A DNA stretch of 64,000 nt from CAZSLO01 sp964608025 (GTDB lineage: Bacteria > Chloroflexota > Dehalococcoidia > Lucifugimonadales > CAJWER01): contig CAZSLO010000006.1 in assembly GCA_964608025.1 (NCBI GenBank), positions 124,001-188,000 on the forward strand, written 5' to 3'. Below are positions 1-9,073 of the stretch, piece after piece (the stretch's first letter is position 1; each line of letters starts with the position of its first letter). The translations under genes were made by a program, and so were the position numbers. A model generated the notes under the pieces. That model saw nothing but the letters and a program-made list of their open reading frames with translations. It was not told the origin of the DNA and ran no database searches.

Positions 1-147
1 TATCCTAAACAACTAGTTTCCATGGCAACAACCGCTTTTATCTGGGCTTGCTACGGAGACTATCCGGCAAATCAGGAACAACTTTCTGAGATTACTTCGT
101 CTATCAACGAGCACACTCGTAGCACGAAAGAACCAGGCCCCAACTAA
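1..147 (+). CDS. C-terminal end of an unidentified protein (5' cut by window)
   Basis: An open frame runs from the first base to a TAA at 145-147 and encodes 48 residues. The tail is hydrophilic and ends in Lys-Glu-Pro-Gly-Pro-Asn. The next gene starts 29 bases downstream on the same strand, so the two are probably co-transcribed. DUF4129 proteins are often preceded by MoxR, DUF58 or transglutaminase genes, but this fragment is too short to assign to any of them. I do not recognise it. Confidence 0.55.
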   Translation, partial: YPKQLVSMATTAFIWACYGDYPANQEQLSEITSSINEHTRSTKEPGPN

Positions 148-176
148 TAAATAAACCCATAGCCAGTAACAAAATA

Positions 177-1640
177 ATGACTACTCAAAAACAATCCATA
201 TCTCAAGCAAGATTGGTTTTAATAGCTATGGTAGTGGCAGAAAGTGCATGGCTATCAGCACTATATTCCGTGATAGGAGTAGCGTTAAACCTACCAACAG
301 GCTCTCTGGATTGGCTCATTGTTATTGGACTTATGGTCATGTCCCTAATGATCATCCACTTGTCACCCTCGAGCAATATATGGATAGAGCGATCCTATCG
401 CTTCAGAACTTCAATCGCACTGATCCTGATCTATCTGGCTACATCATTACAAATGGAAGATGGTATGGCTATAAAGCCACTGTGGATTCTAGAAATATTT
501 AAAGATACGGGATCTGGAGAATTTATATGGCCAGCATTCATGAACTTCATCCTAGGTGTTATTGCCTGGTGGCGCGGGGGCAAGCTCGCATCAACCGAGA
601 TACTTGACGAAGGACTTAAGTTCACAATGCGCATTGGAGCAGCTGCACTAGCATTTGTAGCCTTAGTAGATATCTCCCAGACAGATGACCTAAATACTGC
701 CACCCATATTTTTGTTTTCTTTGCAGCTGGGCTCGGCGGACTAGGTATTCACAGAATCTTCGCAGGAAACTCCAGATCGGCAAGAAGATGGGGTTGGCAA
801 AGTATTCTACTCGGGCCGGTCTCGCTGGTACTTGGGCTAGGACTGATTTTTAGCCTGTTAAGTAGGGGATTATTAGACAGTATTTCTGGCCCGGCACTTT
901 CGATGCTACACAAGATCGCAAGCAGTTTATTATGGGCATTAATACTACCAATTGGGACTCTTCTCAACCTAGTGATCGCAGGCTTCATGAAATTTTTTAG
1001 CCGTCCGTACGATCCAGAACCAATTCCGCAATCGGAGATATCTGTTGAACAGGTACGGCAAGGCATTGAACGGGCTGCTTCTGAGGAAGCTTCGTTGGCT
1101 GAGGAAGGAGTACAGACAAGCTACAGTATCTTATTGCAAATTATCGAATGGATTGGCATCTCCATACTCTTAGTAATTATAGTTTTGTTGGCAATATTCC
1201 TGTTCAGCCGAGCATACAAGCGAATGCTAACACCTCGAGGTGATGTAAAAGGCGAGAACCGAGAATCGATAAGGGAAAATGCCGACGTTTTTGCCGACCT
1301 CGGTGATTTATTATTGCAACTCGTCAAGAATAGAACATTTACCAAAGAACCCGCCCACAACTTCAAGTTACCCAAAGGACCTCCAGGGATTGTAGACGCC
1401 ATAAAGCTTTACTACGAGATGCTTGATGCAGCTGAGAAAAATGGCATTGGTAGAAAGCCAAGCCAAACCAGTAATGAGTACCGTAATGCCTTATCACAGA
1501 TGTTTCCTTATGAACTCGTAATGGCGGCAACCGACGCGTTTAATAAAGCATTTTACGGTCACCAAGAATCAACCGAGGAGTTGATTATGTCGATTAGATC
1601 ATCACTCCCTGATCAACCTAAACTATTGGGGAACGAATAA
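177..1640 (+). CDS. DUF4129-type polytopic membrane protein
   Basis: This 487-residue protein has about eight or nine hydrophobic segments, roughly at residues 11-37, 44-62, 76-92, 118-135, 150-166, 175-193, 209-230, 245-272 and 324-345. A soluble C-terminal part (about 395-475) looks like DUF4129, with the pattern Pro-Pro-Gly-Ile-Val then a helix and a 'Ser-Asn-Glu-Tyr' element before a final 'Ala-Phe-Tyr-Gly' segment. DUF4129 proteins commonly accompany MoxR ATPase, DUF58 and transglutaminase genes; their biochemical role is not known. The start is the first ATG, 29 bases after the preceding stop. The domain call rests on pattern memory, so the family is moderately certain and the function is unknown. 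Confidence 0.7.
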   Translation: MTTQKQSISQARLVLIAMVVAESAWLSALYSVIGVALNLPTGSLDWLIVIGLMVMSLMIIHLSPSSNIWIERSYRFRTSIALILIYLATSLQMEDGMAIKPLWILEIFKDTGSGEFIWPAFMNFILGVIAWWRGGKLASTEILDEGLKFTMRIGAAALAFVALVDISQTDDLNTATHIFVFFAAGLGGLGIHRIFAGNSRSARRWGWQSILLGPVSLVLGLGLIFSLLSRGLLDSISGPALSMLHKIASSLLWALILPIGTLLNLVIAGFMKFFSRPYDPEPIPQSEISVEQVRQGIERAASEEASLAEEGVQTSYSILLQIIEWIGISILLVIIVLLAIFLFSRAYKRMLTPRGDVKGENRESIRENADVFADLGDLLLQLVKNRTFTKEPAHNFKLPKGPPGIVDAIKLYYEMLDAAEKNGIGRKPSQTSNEYRNALSQMFPYELVMAATDAFNKAFYGHQESTEELIMSIRSSLPDQPKLLGNE

Positions 1641-1828
1641 TTGATATCCGGATAGTCTTTACGAGTGTTCACTTGAGTTAAAGAGAATCCGTCTTGTTGC
1701 AAACATATATCCCACAGAGATATATATGATGAACTGTTCTATCCACCTTAATCGTGTAAGAAATTCTCCTAAAGAATGGTGCAGCAACAAGTAGGTCAAT
1801 CCTTAGAACACATCAGGCCTCAAGGATC

Positions 1829-3049
1829 TTATCCTTGCAAAGCGCTCGATACTTTACGCATCGCTGCACCGATATCATGTGCATCTTCGTCAGTCAACGA
1901 ATTGCGGAACAGGATAAATCCCGTTTTAGGTAACTCTTGTTCTATATTCGGAAGTCGTATTTTGGTGTAATCGACTCGACGATTCCCCATCTCATCTACA
2001 AATGGATACTTCGAGGTACCATATGTATGTTCTTTGATAAAAAGGTCCCACTTGTACATCGGCACACCACCAACATAGGGACCGTAACAGTCAGGGATAC
2101 CTTCTGCCCTTACAGCCTCTGCAAAGCGTTCCGAAGATATGCCGGCCTTCTGTTCATCAATCTTATAAGCATAGACATAATAGCTATTGACGTCACCCGG
2201 ACGGACTTTTTGCACAGTAAACCCAGGAAGATTTGGCACAATTTCATCCAAAACCGCCGCAGACTTCAGCCGGACGTTTGTCACCTCGTCCCACTGGCTA
2301 AATTGAGACAGGCCTATAGCTGCCTCCAGGTCAGTAAAACGGTGAGCGTCACCAAACGAATTAGATCCTCCAGATGAGAAATCCCTGGCACGTTCGGCTA
2401 GCTCATCATTATCCGTAACTATCATTCCACCCTGATCTGTAGTCAATGTCTTGCCGCCCAATGAGAAAACACCGATATCGCCAATCGTACCAACTAACCT
2501 ACCTTGATACTGGGCGAGATGTGCTTGGGAGCAATCCTCGATAACTGGAATTCCATGCGAACGCCCAATTGCCATGATTGCATCCATATCACAGGGGTTA
2601 CCAAATAGGTGTACAACCATGATAGCGCGAGTTCGGTCGGTAATTTTCCGTTCGATATCATCCGGATCAATGTTAAACGTTTCCGGATCCATGTCAGCGA
2701 AAATCGGTATAGCATTCTGAAGAACAATTCCAGTAAAAGTGCCATGTGCCGTAACCGGCGTAGTAATCACTTCATCTCCAGGCTCAGGATCAATTGTTGC
2801 TATAGCAGTGTGGCAGGCTCCCGTACCAGTGTTAACCGCCTTAGCATGCTTCACTCCATGTTTCTTGGCGAACGCTTCTTCAAATGCCTTCACCTTGATA
2901 CGATTCCGCCAACCATGATTATTGGCATTATCAATTACTTCGACTAATTGGCGTTTGTCATCCTCTCCAAAAATCCATCGTGGCCCAAAGGGCTTGGTAC
3001 GAAGAGGTTTACCGCCATTTATAGCAAGATCACCGGTATAAGCCATCAC
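1829..3049 (-). CDS. DegT/DnrJ/EryC1/StrS-family PLP aminotransferase (copy B)
   Basis: This 406-residue protein is a fold-type I PLP enzyme. Members of the family usually transaminate keto-sugars or cyclitols for surface glycans or natural products, and some are dehydratases. The likely Schiff-base lysine is Lys200 in the segment Ser-Leu-Gly-Gly-Lys-Thr-Leu-Thr-Thr, followed by the typical Gly-Gly. Upstream are the 'Asn-Thr-Gly-Thr-Gly-Ala' cofactor loop (about 73-78) and 'Val-Ile-Glu-Asp-Cys-Ser-Gln' (about 169-175), which carries the Asp that binds the pyridine nitrogen. It lies 17 bases downstream of a close paralogue on the same strand. No sugar nucleotide genes lie beside it, so the substrate is unknown. 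The lysine argues for an aminotransferase rather than a ColD-type dehydratase. Confidence 0.88.
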   Translation of the reverse strand: MMAYTGDLAINGGKPLRTKPFGPRWIFGEDDKRQLVEVIDNANNHGWRNRIKVKAFEEAFAKKHGVKHAKAVNTGTGACHTAIATIDPEPGDEVITTPVTAHGTFTGIVLQNAIPIFADMDPETFNIDPDDIERKITDRTRAIMVVHLFGNPCDMDAIMAIGRSHGIPVIEDCSQAHLAQYQGRLVGTIGDIGVFSLGGKTLTTDQGGMIVTDNDELAERARDFSSGGSNSFGDAHRFTDLEAAIGLSQFSQWDEVTNVRLKSAAVLDEIVPNLPGFTVQKVRPGDVNSYYVYAYKIDEQKAGISSERFAEAVRAEGIPDCYGPYVGGVPMYKWDLFIKEHTYGTSKYPFVDEMGNRRVDYTKIRLPNIEQELPKTGFILFRNSLTDEDAHDIGAAMRKVSSALQG

Positions 3050-3066
3050 AAACCTCCGAGACTTTT

Positions 3067-4389
3067 TCAGACTGCTGACTTGTAGTAGTCGGATACCTTC
3101 TTCATGGCACTGGCAATATCGTGAGCATCATCCTCGGTGTAAGAATTGCGGAAATATATGGAACCAGTTAATGGTAGCTCACGTTCTATCACCGGGAGGT
3201 GAATATCAGAATAATCAATGCGCCGATTGCCATGAGCATCTACGAATGGGAATCCGGAACTCCCATACGTGTCTTCTTCTGTAAACAGGGTATAGGTGTG
3301 AAGTGCCCTGCCACTGATATAAGGTCCATGACAGTCAGGGATGCCTTCCGCGTTTACTGCCTCGGCAAAGTCTTCTGAAGAGAATCCCGCGACCTCGGGA
3401 TCTATCTTGTAAGCATACGTATAGTAACTGTTAACATCCCCGGGACGGACCTTCTGCACCTTAAACCCGGGAAGTTCAGGCACGACCTTGTTGAGAATCT
3501 TGGCAGTCCGTTTCCGAACCTCCGTGGCTTCATCCCACCGGGAGTACTGGGCCAAACCTAGTGCGGCCTCCAAATCTGTCATCGCGTAGGTCGTACCCAG
3601 AAATGCAGCATATCCACGGGTTTGGACTGGTTCTGGCTCAGGAGCCAGTGAACTGCGAAAAGTTATCGCTCCATCTGATCCCTTCCGTACAAAGCTAGAT
3701 GCACGTTGTGCAAATTCCTCGTTGTTTGTCATAAGCATCCCTCCAGCTCCTGTCGTGAGGGTCTTACCACCAAATGACCAGATGCCAATATCACCAATTG
3801 TTCCAGCCAATTTACCCTGGTAACTTGCCAGGTGAGACTGGGCACAGTCCTCGATAACAGGGATACCATGACGTCGCCCTATATCCATGATCGCTTCCAT
3901 ATCACACGGGTTCCCATGCAGGTGAGTGGCAATAATCGCACGGGTACGTTCAGTTACACACCGCTCGATATCTACGGGATCTATATTGAAAGTGTCCGGG
4001 TCCGAGTCGGCAAAAACGGGGATACAGTTCTGGAGCATGATGCCCAGTATCCCGCCAGTGTCCGTCACGGGAGTGGTTATTACCTCATCGCCCGGCTCAG
4101 GATTGATAGCGGCAATCGCGGTGTGTATTGCTGCAGTAGCAGAATTCGTGGGTACCGCGTAGTAAGCACCATGTCTTCTGGCAAATGTCTCGCAGAATGC
4201 ATTTACCTTGAACCGCGAACGCCATCGCTGGGAATCACTGGTATCAGCAGGTTCCGATGCGTCGTCAATTACCTCTGCCAAGTGACGTTTTTCTTCTTCT
4301 CCAAAATACCAGCGTGGTCCAAATGGCCTGGTCCGCAACGGATCCCCGCCGTGTATTGCTAGTGTCCCCGAATTATTTGATCCAATCAT
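3067..4389 (-). CDS. DegT/DnrJ/EryC1/StrS-family PLP aminotransferase (copy A)
   Basis: This 440-residue enzyme is a clear paralogue of the gene downstream. Both share an N-terminal 'Ile-His/Asn-Gly-Gly' element, 'Gly-Pro-Arg-Trp' and most core blocks. The putative PLP lysine is Lys209 in Ser-Phe-Gly-Gly-Lys-Thr-Leu-Thr-Thr; the Asp motif is Val-Ile-Glu-Asp-Cys-Ala-Gln near 178-184. It is longer than copy B because of an insertion near residues 44-55 and another of about 25 residues near 235-260, containing the repeated Pro-Glu-Pro-Glu. The start is ATG with an AAGGAAAA-like ribosome site just upstream. The pair looks like a local duplication followed by divergence, perhaps giving two substrate specificities or a heterodimer; both ideas are inference. 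Confidence 0.88.
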   Translation of the reverse strand: MIGSNNSGTLAIHGGDPLRTRPFGPRWYFGEEEKRHLAEVIDDASEPADTSDSQRWRSRFKVNAFCETFARRHGAYYAVPTNSATAAIHTAIAAINPEPGDEVITTPVTDTGGILGIMLQNCIPVFADSDPDTFNIDPVDIERCVTERTRAIIATHLHGNPCDMEAIMDIGRRHGIPVIEDCAQSHLASYQGKLAGTIGDIGIWSFGGKTLTTGAGGMLMTNNEEFAQRASSFVRKGSDGAITFRSSLAPEPEPVQTRGYAAFLGTTYAMTDLEAALGLAQYSRWDEATEVRKRTAKILNKVVPELPGFKVQKVRPGDVNSYYTYAYKIDPEVAGFSSEDFAEAVNAEGIPDCHGPYISGRALHTYTLFTEEDTYGSSGFPFVDAHGNRRIDYSDIHLPVIERELPLTGSIYFRNSYTEDDAHDIASAMKKVSDYYKSAV

Positions 4390-4549
4390 ATCTTTTTCCT
4401 TTAAACCTAAACTGTTTCTTTTATCACGATCAATCAGGTGGTATTACCATAACCAGCTATAACTCTGGTTTAGTTAAGTTCTTTTTCCATGTTATCTACC
4501 AATATACATACAACCATGTGGTGATACCACTTCATTGAAAATAGCTAAT

Positions 4550-4891
4550 TCAATTCCCCGTATGGGCCATTAGGATTTCTGGGGTAATTTCCCTTAAAAA
4601 TTCTTGCGTGGCATCCTTAAGATCCCATGCAGCATACAGCCTCTTGAGAAACCTACCAATCTCTGGGTTCAATAATAACCGCTCATAGCCAGCGGCATCT
4701 TCCATGTCAACAAATAACCTGAGTTGTGAGCGAATTCCACCCGCGCCCGAAAACAAGCTTACTGAATTGATGCCATCACACCGTCTTATGGCAGGAATTA
4801 ATTCATCGAGCATAAACCTCAATTCATCTAAGGCTTCGGCATCACTCAAAGCTTCATCAAACCCAAACTCCCTTACATAAAGAGTCGTCAT
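4550..4891 (-). CDS. Hypothetical 113-residue protein, possible ferredoxin-like (ABM/Dabb-type) fold
   Basis: The protein begins with a beta-like strand (Thr-Leu-Tyr-Val-Arg-Glu-Phe), then a helix, then an 'Ile-Asn-Ser-Val-Ser-Leu-Phe' strand, 'Gly-Gly-Ile-Arg-Ser-Gln-Leu-Arg-Leu-Phe-Val' and a helix with 'Ala-Gly-Tyr-Glu-Arg'. This beta-alpha-beta-beta pattern is what dimeric alpha/beta-barrel proteins look like (antibiotic-biosynthesis monooxygenase, EthD or Dabb families). No catalytic residue is evident. It lies about 160 bases from the aminotransferase pair on the same strand. I do not recognise a specific family. Confidence 0.6.
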   Translation of the reverse strand: MTTLYVREFGFDEALSDAEALDELRFMLDELIPAIRRCDGINSVSLFSGAGGIRSQLRLFVDMEDAAGYERLLLNPEIGRFLKRLYAAWDLKDATQEFLREITPEILMAHTGN

Positions 4892-5016
4892 GTCCCAATA
4901 TTCCCCGGTTCTATAAATACTTTTGATTTATACATAACCACCAATATGGAATTTATCAGGTCGGGTTTACCTATAAAATAACTGGATATCTACACAAAAT
5001 CCCCGCTACGAGCTTG

Positions 5017-6029
5017 TCAATTCTCAATTTTGATACGTGGGTCTACAACGGCGAGCAGAATATCCGAGATCAAGGTACCAATTACAGTCAACATTCCTGT
5101 CATTAATATGATTATTCCACCTGTATATACATCCTCTACCTTTAGAGCAAATAGAAGAACTGGACCAAGTGTGGGTAAGCTTAATACCACAGATACAATA
5201 ACGCTCCCGCTCACTAAAGAAGGAAGAAGGTAACCCACAGTACTTATCAATGGATTAATAGCTACTCTCACCGGATATTTCACTATAAGCTTCCAAGAAG
5301 TGACTCCTTTTGCCCTAGCTGTAATCACATATGGTTTCCTCAACTCATCAAGGAGATTGTTTCTCATTATCCGAATAAGGCTAGCTGTACCAGAGGTCCC
5401 TAGAACAATGGCCGGAATCCAAAGATGATCTATAAGATCTTTTACCTTCGCGAAATCCCAAGGTTGATCCACATATTTTGCTGAGACTAGTCCTCCTACA
5501 CTTTGATCTAAGTACGCAAAGGCTATATACATCAACACAAGGCCTAGAAGAAAATCTGGTACAGCCAATCCGGTAAATCCTACAAATGTAAATACATAAT
5601 CACCGATAGAGTGTTGACGAACTGCTGAGTAAATGCCGACCGGGATGGCGAATGTCCAAGTCACCAAAACCGTGAAACCAGTTAATAATACGGTCATTAA
5701 TAGCCTATCGCCTATGATTTTTTTACCGATTGAGGCGTGATAGCTTCTCCTGATCTAAAACCAACCCCCAGATCACCTTTTGCTAAATTCTTAACCCAAA
5801 TTAAGTACCGGATAACCATCGGTTTGTCCACACCGAAATAGTGTTCAATAGAGGCTTTTTGTTGATCGTTAGGTAAACAGGTATTGGCTTCATTTCCACA
5901 GCTCGTTTGTTCGAGATATTTCCGTACGATATCTCCCTCAGGCAATTGGATAATAAAGAAGGCAAGAGCCGAGACCGCAAGAGTAGTGAGGAAAGCGAGC
6001 AATATACGCCTCACCATATAATTGATCAT
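5017..6029 (-). pseudogene. DppB/OppB-type ABC transporter permease, split by a -1 frame change
   Basis: Two adjacent frames together encode one permease. The N-terminal part (6029 down to the TAG at 5712-5714) gives the first membrane helix and the 'Gly-Asp-Leu-Gly' region. The C-terminal part (coding up to the stop at 5017) gives the remaining helices and the EAA-like loop with 'Leu-Leu-Asp-Glu-Leu'. Both match the intact paralogues at 39479-40474 and 50747-51748. The break is at seven T's on the plus strand (5718-5724), read as A-AAA-AAA on the coding strand. Stepping back one base there restores 'Ile-Gly-Asp-Arg-Leu-Leu-Met-Thr', as in the paralogues. It may be a pseudogene, a slippage site or a base error. 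No other transporter subunit lies nearby. Confidence 0.8.
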
Positions 6030-6156
6030 TTCTCTACCTTAAAAACCTAATCCAATCTCACCACCGAACAGATAGTCTATATAATGGTCTAGGAGTTTAT
6101 TGTCCTGATCCCTTCGAGTCAACATGTTTAGATATATGCGAGACTAGGACGAATAA

Positions 6157-6699
6157 TTGATAATGTCTTCTCAAAATACATTTATATTGGTCAATGTTAT
6201 CGGTGGTATTTCAGTCTTGGGAACCTACGTCATTGGAATCACTCTGTTTCCAGAACACCGCGATGATTTGTGGGGAGGAGTCCAAGGGAAATTAAGAAAT
6301 GTTTTCGTTTTTTCAATGCTCATAGCTGCCGCCGGATACCTTACCTTCGCCTACGTGTCGATTTTTCAGGAAGGGATAAGTTCCGATAAGATTGGAGTGG
6401 CCGATAGATCATTTCTCATAATTTTAATATCTGGAATTTTCTTATTCTCAGCATCTCTTTGGATGCCAACCTTATTGGCATATATTCTCAGTGACAACAA
6501 TCTGTGGTGGATAGTTTCTATCACATCACTGTGGGTAACAGCCATTTCTTTGTTAGGGTTATCTGTCATTGTGGGATTTTCACCAATATTTGGATTATCA
6601 TCGATAAGTAAATATCTTTCTTTAATTGGCTTGGTATATATAACTTTTCATTGCCTTATTATTGACGGATTTATTTGGGTATTATTATTCCATAAATAA
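6157..6699 (+). CDS. Small hypothetical membrane protein with five predicted helices
   Basis: The 180-residue product has hydrophobic segments at about 9-30, 49-70, 86-110, 115-140 and 154-177 and short polar loops, so it is almost certainly an inner-membrane protein. It may start at TTG 6157 or, more simply, at ATG 6163 two codons later. I recognise no family motif. It lies 91 bases upstream of the fatty-acid-modification operon on the same strand and is similarly AT-rich, so it could belong to that transcript, but nothing else ties it to lipid chemistry. Confidence 0.6.
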   Translation: MIMSSQNTFILVNVIGGISVLGTYVIGITLFPEHRDDLWGGVQGKLRNVFVFSMLIAAAGYLTFAYVSIFQEGISSDKIGVADRSFLIILISGIFLFSASLWMPTLLAYILSDNNLWWIVSITSLWVTAISLLGLSVIVGFSPIFGLSSISKYLSLIGLVYITFHCLIIDGFIWVLLFHK

Positions 6700-6790
6700 C
6701 CATAGCCGCTTTTTATTTGGAGCCGTCTATTACCAAATGCTGCTCCCATTATTTAGAGTCTAATCTTTTTTTAAATATACAGGTTTATAA

Positions 6791-7843
6791 ATGGCAAGCA
6801 ACCAAGTGATACTAGACACATATGTAAACGAACAGATTCCGAAACTCAAAACTGTTCAGAGAGATGATCTGGAATCGATGTTCGAAAGTTTTTCCCCGGA
6901 GGAAATGATTGCCGAGAGTGAGATGACCGCGGAAGAATTAGTAGATACTTTTCGACTTTCATTGATCACTGAATCTCTTACAGATCAATATTCAGAGACT
7001 TTCCAAACCGGCGCATACATTTACAAAGCCGAGTGGCTAAAAAACTACGTCGTAGGCTTTTGGGAACCAGATGAAAATGGTCACGCAGATCCTTTCAAGA
7101 ACGTACTGATATCATTCGGTATCGATAAATATAAGATTGATAGGGAAATTAGTGAAGCCAGAGAGAGTGTCGAGTATAAAGCCCATCATGGTTCTAGCCT
7201 TCATCCTATAGCACTTACTACTTACGGGACTATCCAGGAATGCATCACTGATTACTGGTACGAACTACAACGCAATTTTGTTCCTCATTTGAGCAACACG
7301 TCCAAAGTTATCAACAAAGTCAAGGCTAGGGAAGCATTGCACACAATACAGTTCCGAGAAATGACAGCCCTGCAACTGGAACAAGATCCTAGCCTAATGG
7401 AAGAAATTATCCATACTGCCGTGACCTTCAGCATGCCTTCGAATCACATACCACTGGTAGCCGATCTTGAGGCCAAAACTCGATATTGGATACCACGAAT
7501 GAATGGTAGAGTCTTGGAATTACTCCGTCGTATAGTACTCAACATCAACCATACCTTAAACGACGAACAACAATTAGGACAGCTCTTGATGACCTACGCT
7601 TCCACTAGTGAAAGAAGATTCTTTCGCCTTATACCAAACCATATTATCAGTACAGCCCTAGGGCAAGTTAAGGGCGGATATGGCCTAGTAGGTCAAGTGG
7701 CATTAGACCAATTAGGCTTATCTACAGTGTGTATAGATCCCCAGTCCAACTTCATCGATCAATTAACATACAGAATGCGGAATGTCCTTAAACGGTGGGT
7801 GACCAAACGAATGCAATTAGAGGGCTATTTGCATAGCCCATAA
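6791..7843 (+). CDS. Soluble di-iron acyl-ACP desaturase-like protein
   Basis: This 350-residue protein fits the ferritin-like acyl-ACP desaturase family, which inserts double bases-pair-free cis double bonds into acyl chains carried on ACP, using two irons, oxygen and reduced ferredoxin. All six expected iron ligands can be placed: Glu61 (Thr-Glu-Ser-Leu), Glu95 and His98 (Asp-Glu-Asn-Gly-His), Glu150 (Ile-Gln-Glu-Cys), and Glu181 and His184 (Arg-Glu-Ala-Leu-His). Overall similarity to the plant or DesA type looks low: the usual Glu-Glu-Asn-Arg-His is Asp-Glu-Asn-Gly-His. The C-terminal third (about 230-350) does not match anything I recognise. It is the first gene of a tight cluster with two CFAS-type methyltransferases, so it probably supplies the unsaturated acyl chain or performs a later oxidation. 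Family is likely, exact reaction is inferred. Confidence 0.72.
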   Translation: MASNQVILDTYVNEQIPKLKTVQRDDLESMFESFSPEEMIAESEMTAEELVDTFRLSLITESLTDQYSETFQTGAYIYKAEWLKNYVVGFWEPDENGHADPFKNVLISFGIDKYKIDREISEARESVEYKAHHGSSLHPIALTTYGTIQECITDYWYELQRNFVPHLSNTSKVINKVKAREALHTIQFREMTALQLEQDPSLMEEIIHTAVTFSMPSNHIPLVADLEAKTRYWIPRMNGRVLELLRRIVLNINHTLNDEQQLGQLLMTYASTSERRFFRLIPNHIISTALGQVKGGYGLVGQVALDQLGLSTVCIDPQSNFIDQLTYRMRNVLKRWVTKRMQLEGYLHSP

Positions 7844-7875
7844 GTCCAATTAGATATCGAAACGGCGTAAATACT

Positions 7876-9069
7876 ATGAAGCTTCTGACAAATTTTATAG
7901 GGAAAATCATATCTGGAATAGTAATCGACAATTTGAGCCGTTACGACATTCAAGTAACGCCTCCTTCCCAAGCACCTCTTAATATATCCAAAGAATCTAT
8001 CCACAAATCAGAGACATTGGCAATACACGACTGGCGCTTTTTCTGGAAAGTAGCGATTGGTCATGATCTTGGATTCGCAGATTCATATCTAAATGGCCAT
8101 TGGGATCACCACGATCTACCGTCTCTTTTTAAACATATGGCAAAATATGACAATAAAACCCAAAGCATACTAAGTGCTAACATGGCACCGCTGAAATTGC
8201 TCTCGAGATTAGTACAAACAATCCGGTCGACTAATACCATTCCTTTTGCCAAAAAAAATATCCGCGCCCACTATGATTTCAGCAATGAGTTTTTCAACAG
8301 CTTTTTGGATCCTAGCATGACATATTCCTGCGCATTGTTCGATGAAGACACTACGACATTGCATCATGCACAACAAGCTAAAATCAACACCCTTTTAAAC
8401 AAAGGGCCAGTTATCGAGAACGACTCTATTTTAGATATAGGTTGTGGGTGGGGCAGCCTTTCAATTACAGCTGCCAAGGAGTACTGCGCCAGTGTCACAG
8501 CAGTGACGTTGGCTAAAAATCAATATCTTTATACATTAGACCGCATAAGGGAATTAGGTCTAGAAGAAAAGATATCAGTTTTTTTGGAAGACTACAGGAA
8601 AATCCAAGGAGATTTCGACCACATATTCGCTGTTGAGATGTTAGAGGCTGTTGGACACAAAGGAATAATCACATTTTTCGAAAAATGCGAATCGTTACTT
8701 AGACCTAATGGCACCCTGCAATTACAAGTAATTACCATTCCTGATGAAAGATACGACTCTTATCGGAAAAACTGTGATTTTATTCAAAAATACATTTTCC
8801 CTGGGGGCCAATTACTTTCTATAGAATATTTACGGAAAACCGCGGAATCACGAGGCTTTTATATAGAAGATGACATTTCCATTGGACAGCATTATGTGAA
8901 AACACTTGCACATTGGCGCAAGAATCTGGATAGAAGTTGGAAAGATCTAAAAAAGTCGGGGTTTGAAAATTTTGATTACAGGCGCTTCATTTATTATTTG
9001 AGTTACTGCGAAGCTGCGTTCGAAATAGGACGCATTGATGATCATCAGATCACATTGAAGAAGATTTAA
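7876..9069 (+). CDS. cfa: Cyclopropane-fatty-acyl-phospholipid synthase family methyltransferase
   Basis: At 397 residues this is a full-length CFAS-family enzyme. These enzymes transfer a methylene or methyl from S-adenosylmethionine to the double bond of phospholipid acyl chains at the membrane. Diagnostic parts are the N-terminal 'Gly-Phe-Ala-Asp-Ser-Tyr' segment (66-71), 'Ala-His-Tyr-Asp' (131-134), the active-site 'Tyr-Ser-Cys-Ala' with Cys152, the SAM loop Asp-Ile-Gly-Cys-Gly-Trp-Gly (187-193), Glu257 in 'Met-Leu-Glu-Ala-Val-Gly', and Tyr340 in 'Gly-Gln-His-Tyr'. These correspond to Cys139, Glu239 and Tyr317 of the E. coli enzyme. It starts 32 bases after the desaturase-like gene and ends 4 bases before the next. 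The product could be a cyclopropane or a methyl-branched chain; sequence alone does not decide. Confidence 0.9.
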   Translation: MKLLTNFIGKIISGIVIDNLSRYDIQVTPPSQAPLNISKESIHKSETLAIHDWRFFWKVAIGHDLGFADSYLNGHWDHHDLPSLFKHMAKYDNKTQSILSANMAPLKLLSRLVQTIRSTNTIPFAKKNIRAHYDFSNEFFNSFLDPSMTYSCALFDEDTTTLHHAQQAKINTLLNKGPVIENDSILDIGCGWGSLSITAAKEYCASVTAVTLAKNQYLYTLDRIRELGLEEKISVFLEDYRKIQGDFDHIFAVEMLEAVGHKGIITFFEKCESLLRPNGTLQLQVITIPDERYDSYRKNCDFIQKYIFPGGQLLSIEYLRKTAESRGFYIEDDISIGQHYVKTLAHWRKNLDRSWKDLKKSGFENFDYRRFIYYLSYCEAAFEIGRIDDHQITLKKI

Positions 9070-9073
9070 ACAT

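Noticed and set aside
1641..1828. Short AT-rich dyad (ATATATC/GATATAT) in the gap after the DUF4129 gene
   Set aside because: Seven AT pairs are expected by chance in such sequence, and there is no U-tract.
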